A stretch of DNA of 8,546 bases from Gammaproteobacteria bacterium (GTDB taxonomy: Bacteria; Aquificota; Aquificia; Aquificales; QOAS01): NCBI GenBank assembly GCA_003972855.1, contig QOAS01000041.1:1-8546 (forward strand), written 5' to 3'. Under the pieces are notes generated by a model. It ran no database searches, was not told the DNA's origin, and saw only the letters and a list, made by a program, of their open reading frames with translations. The position numbers were made by a program, and so were the translations under genes. Each line of letters opens with the position of its first letter. Position 1 is the stretch's first letter. This document shows positions 1-5,730 of the stretch, piece by piece.

Positions 1-519
1 TATGTCTTCTCCCCTTTTGCCGTCCCCTCTGGTTGCCCCCCTTACAAATAGGTCGTCTTTGTAGATAAGGGCTATTCCCGCCCCGTCGTATTTGGGTTCA
101 ACGCAGTATTCAACCTCACTTACTCCCAAAATTTTCTTAACCCTTTGGTCCCACTCCCTTAGGTCTTTTTCCGAATAGGTGTTTTCCAAAGAGAGCATAG
201 GGGTAAGGTGTTCCACCGTGGGAAATTTTTCCGTAATTTCGTTTGCCACCCTTTGGGTGGGACTGTCGGGGGTAACCAGCTCGGGAAATTTCTCTTCCAA
301 CCTCTTTAGCGCATGAAATAGGCGGTCATAATCGTAGTCGCTTATAACGGGTGCGGTTTGCACATAATACTTGTAATCGTGAAACCTTATAACCTCGCGC
401 AGGTCTTCAATAATCTCTTTAGCCCTTTCTTTGTCTTCAATTTTTTCTATCTCACCCAAATGTTCCAGAAGGTGATAGGTTTTCTCCAAAAGTTGTTTTT
501 CTTGTTCTTTTGTATACAT
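1..519 (-). CDS. ligA: NAD-dependent DNA ligase LigA, N-terminal part (runs off left edge)
   Basis: Only the first 173 codons are in the window; the frame is open to base 1. LigA seals nicks in duplex DNA using NAD+, in the cytoplasm, during replication and repair. The translation shows domain Ia (about 38-105), with HDYKYYV and ISDYDYDRL for NMN/NAD binding and the segment TPDSPTQRV. The adenylation domain follows with the nucleophile motif EPKYDG (Lys143) and VRGATRGDGKRGED at about 159-172. These motifs are diagnostic of bacterial LigA. About 38 residues precede the usual start of the family, a Lys/Glu-rich helical extension. The start is the ATG at 519-517; no other start codon lies in frame just upstream. 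There is no good Shine-Dalgarno sequence, since AGG directly abuts the ATG. The gene is divergent from the envelope operon, with 60 bp between start codons. The OB, zinc-finger, HhH and BRCT parts lie outside the window. Confidence 0.96.
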   Translation of the reverse strand, partial: MYTKEQEKQLLEKTYHLLEHLGEIEKIEDKERAKEIIEDLREVIRFHDYKYYVQTAPVISDYDYDRLFHALKRLEEKFPELVTPDSPTQRVANEITEKFPTVEHLTPMLSLENTYSEKDLREWDQRVKKILGVSEVEYCVEPKYDGAGIALIYKDDLFVRGATRGDGKRGEDI

Positions 520-579
520 CCTAAGGATATTGAATATAGAAACCCTTACGAAGTTGAGATTTCTATAAAATCCCACTTT
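520..579. promoter_or_regulatory. Divergent promoter region between ligA and the envelope operon
   Basis: This 60-bp AT-rich spacer must hold the promoters of both divergent genes unless they start inside coding sequence. Plus strand: a perfect -10-like TATAAAAT at 564-571. Minus strand: TATATT, read from 538 down to 533. Neither has a convincing TTGACA-like -35 at 16-18 bp. Both boxes sit so close to their start codons that any transcript would have a leader of only a few bases. Neither start codon has a well-spaced Shine-Dalgarno sequence. Promoter assignment is inference from position and base composition. Confidence 0.5.
564..571 (+). promoter_or_regulatory. Candidate -10 box of the envelope operon (possible leaderless start)
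   Basis: TATAAAAT lies 8 bp upstream of the ATG at 580. If it is a sigma-70-type -10 element, transcription would begin at about 576-579, giving an almost leaderless mRNA. This fits the lack of a Shine-Dalgarno sequence at this gene, while the next three genes in the operon have good ones. The same 13-base context, TTTCTATAAAATC, recurs upstream of ppsA on the minus strand. The -35 is not recognisable. Confidence 0.35.
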
Positions 580-1983
580 ATGGGTTTAAATGGCAAAAGG
601 TGGCTACTTTTGGGGGGTGTTTTCTCAATCGTATCCTGTATGGGTCCTTCAACCGTGGTTAAAGAATCCGACCTTAGGAGTAAGAAACTAACACCCTCAT
701 TTTTTAAAAATCACTACGCCAAAATTCAAGAGAGGTTAAAAAAAGACAAGAAATTATTGCAAAATGCCAAAAAACCCGAGGAATCTTTGGAATGGTATTT
801 AGACGCCGGAAGCGTAGCCCGTTACGCGTATGACCTGAACACCAGCTTTAAAATTTGGGACTTTGCGGATAGACAGATAAATATTTACGAACAAAAACTG
901 CTCGTTGAAAAGGGATTTCAAGAAGCCGCATCTCTGCTGGTAAACGATTTGGTTAAAGACTACAAACCGCCCATCTACGAAAGGGTTTTTGTAAATATCT
1001 TCCAAGCCTTAAACGCCCTAAGTATGTCCGACCTTTCAACCGCCAATGTGGAATTAAACCGCGCCATAGACCGCCTAAAATATGCGGAAAATATCTTTAA
1101 AAAGGAGATAGAACAAGCCCAAAAGGAGGCGGAAAAAGAGAAAAAAGGCAGACAGGTTCAAATCTCCGACCGAACCCTTTCTCCTATAGAAAAGGCTTAC
1201 AGCAATTTAGACCGCTTTAAAGCTTACAGCAAGTTTGAAAATCCGTTTGTTTACTACCTTAAGGGAATTCTCTACTACGAAAGGGGAGAATACTCCAATG
1301 CGGTTGATATGTTCAAAACCGCCTACGGGCTTATAAAAGATAAGGAACCCGCCCAAAAGGTTGTGGAAAAGGATTGGGAACTGGCGAGGTCTCCCTCAAA
1401 TACCAAGCACTATGTCTGGGTTATATATCTAAACGGTCTCAGTTTTGAGAAGGTTGAAAAGAGATTTGATATACCTCTGTTTGTAGTAACCGATAGGGTT
1501 CTCTATACCGGTATAGCCCTTCCTTGGCTCAAAGAGAGGCCCAAAACGAGCGATAGCCTCTTAATTCAAACTCCAAACAGAACCTATAAGACTTACAGAT
1601 TGGTAAATGTTGATAATTTGGTCGCGTGGGAATTCAAACAGAGGTTACCTTCCATCGTAACCAAAGAAGTTATTAGGGCTACGGTAAAAACTTTAATTCA
1701 ATACGAAGCCAATAGGAGATTGGGACTTTTGGCGGGTATAGCAACCGCAGTTTACCAAGCTGTTACCACCAAAGCGGATACCCGTCAATGGTATTGGCTT
1801 CCCAAAGAAATTCAAGTCGCCAGAATAGAATTCAAACCCAACGAACCTATAAGGATAACCGTTCCCAATCACCCTCCCAAGGAGTTTAAATTTGATGATA
1901 ATGTGAAAGATGCAATAATAATTGTAAGAGGTTTCAAACCAAACGACGAGGTGTGGTATTATGTGGCTACTTTCAAAAAATAA
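580..1983 (+). CDS. COG3014-like TPR-type outer-membrane lipoprotein
   Basis: A predicted 467-residue lipoprotein. A Lys/Arg n-region and hydrophobic stretch are followed by the lipobox IVSC with Cys20; Met at +2 fits outer-membrane sorting. The body is helical. Residues 132-170 (YERVFVNIFQALNAL, then SDLSTANVELNRAIDRL) and 221-252 (PFVYYLKGILYYERGEYS) look like TPR hairpins, separated by a charged coil-like segment at about 170-195. The second half has features I recall from COG3014: a short beta segment ending in NGLSFEKVEKRFDIPL, then DNLVAWEFKQRLPSIVTKEV, and ADTRQWYWLPKEIQVAR near 399-415. The frame stays open upstream to an ATG at 358, but those 74 codons are antisense to ligA, and only the ATG at 580 places the signal peptide at the N-terminus. 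There is no clear Shine-Dalgarno sequence. Its biochemical role is unknown; the TPR part suggests a scaffold. Confidence 0.8.
   Translation: MGLNGKRWLLLGGVFSIVSCMGPSTVVKESDLRSKKLTPSFFKNHYAKIQERLKKDKKLLQNAKKPEESLEWYLDAGSVARYAYDLNTSFKIWDFADRQINIYEQKLLVEKGFQEAASLLVNDLVKDYKPPIYERVFVNIFQALNALSMSDLSTANVELNRAIDRLKYAENIFKKEIEQAQKEAEKEKKGRQVQISDRTLSPIEKAYSNLDRFKAYSKFENPFVYYLKGILYYERGEYSNAVDMFKTAYGLIKDKEPAQKVVEKDWELARSPSNTKHYVWVIYLNGLSFEKVEKRFDIPLFVVTDRVLYTGIALPWLKERPKTSDSLLIQTPNRTYKTYRLVNVDNLVAWEFKQRLPSIVTKEVIRATVKTLIQYEANRRLGLLAGIATAVYQAVTTKADTRQWYWLPKEIQVARIEFKPNEPIRITVPNHPPKEFKFDDNVKDAIIIVRGFKPNDEVWYYVATFKK
1948..1953 (+). promoter_or_regulatory. Ribosome binding site inside the preceding gene
   Basis: GAGGTG lies 7 bases before the ATG at 1961 and inside the last codons of the COG3014-like gene. 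It supports the overlapping start of the YcfL-like gene and implies translational coupling. Confidence 0.7.
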
Positions 1984-2398
1984 AAAAAAATTCCTTTTAA
2001 CTCTTCCTCTGTTTCTTTTAACATCCTGCACCGGCGGTAGCGTAGTTTACAAATCCCAATCTTTGGCGATTCAATCGTCCGTGCCGGTAACCGCGGAGGT
2101 TTCAAAAGAACTGGCGGACTCGGTTAGGTTGGAAAGAATAGTTGTAATCCCCAAAGGTGACAACTACATTATCCAGCTCACCTTGAGAAACTTTTCCGAT
2201 AATCCCCTAAATGTTATTTACAAAGTGGAACTCTACAACTCGGAGGGTTTGAAGGTTGATTTCCTAACCTCCAAGTGGACTACTTTGGAATTGGATTCCA
2301 ACGGGGAAAGGGTTGTTAAAGTGGTGGTTCCCAAAAGGCTTGTGGGCAAACTTTCCTCCGTAAAAATTTTCGTAAGAACTTTTGAAAGGGGAGGTTGA
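1961..2398 (+). CDS. YcfL-like (DUF1425) lipoprotein
   Basis: A 145-residue predicted lipoprotein: basic n-region KNKKK, hydrophobic core, lipobox LTSC with Cys23, then Thr at +2 (outer-membrane type). The mature part is a small beta-sandwich-like domain. At about 50-125 it has the YcfL/DUF1425 pattern: LERIVVIPKGDNYIIQLTLR, then RNFSDNPLNVIYKVELYNSE and a Trp in SKWTTLELDSNGERVVKV. YcfL of E. coli is a periplasmic lipoprotein of unknown function encoded next to lpoB, and here too the next gene is LpoB-like. The start overlaps the preceding gene by 23 bp and is set by the Shine-Dalgarno sequence at 1948-1953. Length is close to the family norm (E. coli YcfL is about 125 residues, from memory). 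The fold may bind a partner protein; that is inference. Confidence 0.8.
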   Translation: MWLLSKNKKKFLLTLPLFLLTSCTGGSVVYKSQSLAIQSSVPVTAEVSKELADSVRLERIVVIPKGDNYIIQLTLRNFSDNPLNVIYKVELYNSEGLKVDFLTSKWTTLELDSNGERVVKVVVPKRLVGKLSSVKIFVRTFERGG

Positions 2399-2401
2399 TA
2401 T

Positions 2402-3019
2402 ATGAGGAAAAAATTGATACTTGTGGGAGGTGTGGTTTCGGTTTCTTTCCTAACCGCTTGTGCCCCTCCCGGTGGTAGCCAAAGTGTTAAATATGTAAAT
2501 CCCGAAACTTCTAAACCTCATACTATAGCCCTTGAATACAAAGACTTTCAACGGGCGGCGGTAAAGCTCGTTCAAAAAATGCTCAAAAGCGGAGTGTTAA
2601 ATCACCCCCACGGCGGAAGATATGTTTTGGCGGTAGCCACCATTATTAACGATACAACCCAAAGGATAGACGTAGACCAACTACTTTCGGACATAAAATC
2701 CGCACTCCTTGAAAGCGGTAAAGTGGTTATAAGTTCCGCGGTAAGCACCACCGACCAAGAGAAAATGCTTCAGGAAATAAGAAAACTGCGCGGAAACCAA
2801 GAATTTAACCAAAGGACCTTACCCGGCAAAGGACAACTTATAGCCCCCGATTACCTACTTTCGGGAAAAATTTTGGAAAGAAGTTACTATGTAGGGGATA
2901 AAAAATATGTTGAGTATTACTTCATTTTGAAACTTATAGACACCAAAACGGGTCTAATCTTCTGGGAAGGAAAAGAGGTTATAGGAAAAATGGCGGGCGA
3001 TACCGCTTCTACTTGGTAG
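2402..3019 (+). CDS. LpoB-like lipoprotein (penicillin-binding protein activator family)
   Basis: A 205-residue predicted lipoprotein: MRKK n-region, lipobox LTAC with Cys20, Ala at +2. After a short linker (21-45), the domain at about 46-195 has the LpoB/CsgG-clan pattern: strand RYVLAVATIINDTT, helix VDQLLSDIKSALLESGKVVI, then IAPDYLLSGKILERS and TKTGLIFWEGKEVIGK. Length is close to E. coli LpoB (213 residues). In E. coli LpoB spans from the outer membrane to activate the peptidoglycan synthase PBP1b through its UB2H domain. The linker here is much shorter, so that role should not be assumed. The gene follows the YcfL-like gene after 3 bp, with a strong Shine-Dalgarno AGGGGAGGT at 2387-2395. 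Family membership is fairly certain; PBP activation is not. It resembles the CsgG-like domain of the last operon gene. Confidence 0.82.
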   Translation: MRKKLILVGGVVSVSFLTACAPPGGSQSVKYVNPETSKPHTIALEYKDFQRAAVKLVQKMLKSGVLNHPHGGRYVLAVATIINDTTQRIDVDQLLSDIKSALLESGKVVISSAVSTTDQEKMLQEIRKLRGNQEFNQRTLPGKGQLIAPDYLLSGKILERSYYVGDKKYVEYYFILKLIDTKTGLIFWEGKEVIGKMAGDTASTW

Positions 3020-3040
3020 AATTTGAGGGAGGTTTAAAAT

Positions 3041-4426
3041 ATGCGAAAAAAACTTTTAAGTTTGGCTCTTTTTGCGGGAGCCTTTGCGGTCGGTTTTCCT
3101 TCTTTTTCCCAAGAGTCAGGGGGTAAGGCAAAGGAACAACAAGTTAAGGAAGAAAATCAAATTTCCATAGAAATAGAAGCGGTGGACCAAGACGATACCC
3201 AAGTTAAGGCAACTATTGAAAAGAAAATAGAAGATTACTTTAGGAGGTTGGGAATTCATAGAGGTAATAACGGTGGGAGGTATTTTGAGTATGCGGTGGT
3301 ATCCGATTTACACTTGACCGACCCGAACTTTTACAGAGAGAAAATAACCGCCTACGAAAAGGCTTATATGGACGCCTTAGAAAGGATAGCCAAATTTTTG
3401 GGAACCAAAATTGAAAGCGAAGTTACAAGGGAACTTTACGCGGATTTAACGGGAGGACAAGGGTTTAATCCCGAGCCTAAAGAATCCCCCATTAAGGTTT
3501 TTTTTAGGAAAATAGTCGCCTTGGGTGACGCGGCTTTAAACAAACTTTTGGAAAAATTAGGGGTAGACCCTTCCCAATTCGGGAAACTTACCTTTGAGGA
3601 AAGAAAAAAGTTGGCGGAAGACCTTATAAGAAGGCAAATAGCTGTAAAAACCTTGGCGGAACTTTCCGGGGTTACCATAGTTAAAACCGTAGAAGGTTCG
3701 GATAAAAATGGAAATTACGCGGTTGGCGTTATAGTAATGTATTCCCCCCGCCTGAAGCAATTTGCTTACGATATAGCCCACGGGAAGGCTCCCGCACTTA
3801 GAAAGAAGGGAAAACCTTTGGAGGATTACCTACCCAAAACACCCGCGGGATGGCTTAGTGCATGGGGAAGCAGGGTGGTAATAGACGAAGATGGATATCC
3901 CGCGATAATCGGTTACGGACAGTGGGCTATTCCGCTGGATACCAATAACAAAACCTTTTTGAATATAGCCAAACAAAGTGCAAGGGAAAAAGCGGAGATG
4001 AACGCACGGGCATACATAGCGGATTTCGTAAATTCTCAATTTACACTGGAGGAATTCAGCGTATCCGGTAACGAGAAGGCTACAGAATTGGTTAAAGAAA
4101 TTCCGGGAAATACCTATGAGGTCAATAAGAATGTTATTCAAGATATTTTGAACAAAAAAGCGAAAAAGGTCACAAAAGCCAACTTGGTAGGCGTTGAAAT
4201 TTTGGCGGAAAAAAGTTTCCGAATAAACATTGGGGGTAAAAAATATTTGGTTTACGTAGTAGCCGCAGGTTGGAGTTACAAAAACTATTTAACCGCCAAA
4301 GGAATGAAAAACTGGAAACCTTCTTATAAGGAAGAGAAAAAGGTAGAGGAAACAAAACCTTCAAAAGAAAGCTATAAAGAACAAGTCTTTGAAGGTCCCG
4401 AAACAACCGATATTTACGATTGGTAA
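3041..4426 (+). CDS. Periplasmic protein of uncharacterised family (possibly DUF6844)
   Basis: A 461-residue exported protein. A Sec signal (MRKK, then a hydrophobic stretch to about 20, likely cleaved after SFS or SFSQ) has no lipobox Cys, so the product should be soluble in the periplasm. Visible parts are a charged linker (26-40), a region opening with GGRYFEYAVVSDL (78-90), a helix AYEKAYMDALERIAKFL (104-120), a mixed middle section with a Gly/Trp-rich stretch (270-296, GWLSAWGSRVV and GYGQWAIP), and a helix IAKQSAREKAEMNARAYIAD (309-328). A beta-rich C-terminal section includes KYLVYVVAAGWS (401-412). A charged, probably disordered tail (428-461) ends in Trp. The Ala/Glu-rich helices resemble those of LPP20/FlgT-N domains. 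I think this matches DUF6844, often seen beside LpoB/CsgG genes, but I cannot confirm it. Shine-Dalgarno GAGGGAGGT at 3025-3033, 7 bases from the ATG. Confidence 0.75.
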   Translation: MRKKLLSLALFAGAFAVGFPSFSQESGGKAKEQQVKEENQISIEIEAVDQDDTQVKATIEKKIEDYFRRLGIHRGNNGGRYFEYAVVSDLHLTDPNFYREKITAYEKAYMDALERIAKFLGTKIESEVTRELYADLTGGQGFNPEPKESPIKVFFRKIVALGDAALNKLLEKLGVDPSQFGKLTFEERKKLAEDLIRRQIAVKTLAELSGVTIVKTVEGSDKNGNYAVGVIVMYSPRLKQFAYDIAHGKAPALRKKGKPLEDYLPKTPAGWLSAWGSRVVIDEDGYPAIIGYGQWAIPLDTNNKTFLNIAKQSAREKAEMNARAYIADFVNSQFTLEEFSVSGNEKATELVKEIPGNTYEVNKNVIQDILNKKAKKVTKANLVGVEILAEKSFRINIGGKKYLVYVVAAGWSYKNYLTAKGMKNWKPSYKEEKKVEETKPSKESYKEQVFEGPETTDIYDW

Positions 4427-4438
4427 CGGGGTATAAAC

Positions 4439-5680
4439 ATGCGACACTTGGCGGTATTTGTTTTCCTCTTTTATCTATTAGTCGGAGTTCTCGGAGCGGA
4501 AGAGAGCTTTAAAACGGTGGTGAAAACGGTAAACGGATATGGAACTACCGAAAAGGAAGCCATTAACGACGCACTAATAGAGGCTATAAAACAGGTTTAC
4601 GGTGTAAACTTAGAAGGTGTTTCCAGCGTATCGGTATCCCATTCGGAGGTTTACTCTACGGGTAAATACAACTATAGTGAAAAGTCGGAACTTGAAAGAA
4701 CCATAAAGGAAAGATTTAAAGGTTTCGTTCAAAACTACCAAGTTTTGGACATTAAAAGGGAAAAGGACGGAACCGTAAAGGCAACCGTTCGTGCCTATGT
4801 AAAAGTTTACGTTACTCCCGGATTTTCCCCCGACACCCGTAGAAAAATGGCTATATACCCATTTGAGGTTGAAGAAACAAATTTACTATTTCCGAAAGAG
4901 AAGTTAAGCCAACTTTTCACGCAGGCACTAATAACCTACATGACCCATACGAGGAAATTTACCATTTTGGATAGAACCGATAAGGCGTATTTCTATAGGG
5001 AACTGGCGGAGGTAACGGGCGTTTCCGCCCATCCGCGGGAGTTGGCAAAATTGGGCAAAAGATTGGGGGCGGATTACCTATTGGTGGGAAAGGTGGTATC
5101 CCTAACCAAAGAGGAGAAAACGGAAGGTTCAAAAGAATTGGGGTGGTATACCCAAAAACAGGTTCTAAAATTTGCGGTGACTTACAAAGTTATAGCTTTT
5201 GCAACCGGACAGGTCAAATATAGCAACGAACTAACCGGGGAGGTAGAGGTTAAAAGGATAAATTACCCCAACCTTATAAAGGCTTTTGAAGAAATAGCCC
5301 AACGAATAGAGAAGGATGTCTTATTTGCGATATATCCCCCGAAGGTAATATGGGTGGAAGGAAACACCGTTTATGTCAATTACGGAAACAAATCCCTTAG
5401 CGTGGGGGACAAATTTACCGTATACAAAAAAGGTAAAAGGTTAAGGGACCCCTACAGCGGGGAATTTTTGGAATACACGCAGGAAAAAATAGGGGTCTTA
5501 AAAATAACCGAAACCTTTCCTAAATATTCCATCGGTGAGGTTATAGAAGGTCGCGCGGAGGTTGGAGCAATCTTGAGACCTTACAGGGAAAAAACTTCTT
5601 CCAACGGAGGTTCTCAAAACGCCCAATCCAATGTTGAAGTTTTACCCGGTGGCGGTGTAAAACTTCCTTGGGACAAATAG
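4439..5680 (+). CDS. Periplasmic FlgT-like / CsgG-domain protein
   Basis: A 413-residue exported protein with a cleavable Sec signal (1-20, cut after VLGA) and no lipobox. Three domains can be read. Residues 25-128 are FlgT-N/LPP20-like, with GYGTTEKEAINDALIEAI and GFVQNYQVLDIKREKDGTV. Residues 136-300 are CsgG-like, with KMAIYPFEVEE, SQLFTQALITYMTHTRKFT, ILDRT and GADYLLVGKVVS. Residues 302-380 form a beta-rich C-terminal domain with KSLSVGDKFTVYKKGK. A Gly/Ser/Asn tail ends in PWDK. This N-CsgG-C layout is that of FlgT, the flagellar H-ring protein of Vibrio. CsgG itself is the outer-membrane channel for curli subunits, but here the lipid anchor is missing and no flagellar or curli gene is adjacent. 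A FlgT-like ring subunit is possible but unproven. The gene starts 12 bp after the previous one with only a weak GGGG upstream; it converges on ppsA. Confidence 0.82.
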   Translation: MRHLAVFVFLFYLLVGVLGAEESFKTVVKTVNGYGTTEKEAINDALIEAIKQVYGVNLEGVSSVSVSHSEVYSTGKYNYSEKSELERTIKERFKGFVQNYQVLDIKREKDGTVKATVRAYVKVYVTPGFSPDTRRKMAIYPFEVEETNLLFPKEKLSQLFTQALITYMTHTRKFTILDRTDKAYFYRELAEVTGVSAHPRELAKLGKRLGADYLLVGKVVSLTKEEKTEGSKELGWYTQKQVLKFAVTYKVIAFATGQVKYSNELTGEVEVKRINYPNLIKAFEEIAQRIEKDVLFAIYPPKVIWVEGNTVYVNYGNKSLSVGDKFTVYKKGKRLRDPYSGEFLEYTQEKIGVLKITETFPKYSIGEVIEGRAEVGAILRPYREKTSSNGGSQNAQSNVEVLPGGGVKLPWDK

Positions 5681-5687
5681 AGGATTT

Positions 5688-5730
5688 AAAAGGAAAAGAA
5701 GGTAAACTTATTGGATTCCCAATTCCTTTT
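5688..5730. terminator. Weak inverted repeat at the convergent operon/ppsA junction
   Basis: AAAAGGAA (5688-5695) can pair with TTCCTTTT (5723-5730), an 8-bp AT-rich stem with a 27-base loop, reaching into the 3' end of ppsA. No T-run follows on either strand, so it is at best a poor bidirectional terminator. The gap between the two stop codons is only 27 bp (5681-5707), and I see no better candidate. Confidence 0.15.

Larger units (their letters stand above)
580..5680 (+). other. Predicted five-gene envelope operon
   Basis: Five same-strand genes are joined by a 23-bp overlap and gaps of 3, 21 and 12 bp, with no hairpin between them, so co-transcription is very likely. All five products carry N-terminal export signals: three lipoprotein signal peptides with lipoboxes, then two ordinary Sec signals. 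The order is COG3014-like, YcfL-like, LpoB-like, DUF6844-like (my uncertain recollection), FlgT/CsgG-like. YcfL and LpoB are also neighbours in E. coli (ycfL-lpoB), which supports the family calls. The set reads as one machine at the periplasmic face of the outer membrane. Its actual function is not visible from sequence. Confidence 0.8.

Noticed and set aside
358..579. In-frame upstream extension of the first cassette gene (74 codons starting at ATG 358)
   Set aside because: It is antisense to the well-supported ligA coding region and would bury the lipoprotein signal peptide 74 residues inside the protein.
799..4406. Minus-strand frames of 68-112 codons inside the cassette genes
   Set aside because: They are opposite to well-supported genes, with low-complexity Phe/Leu/Ser-rich translations typical of antisense frames.
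4439..5680. A curli secretion channel (true CsgG)
   Set aside because: There is no lipobox Cys, the extra N- and C-terminal domains fit a FlgT-like layout, and no curli subunit or CsgE/F gene is in the window.
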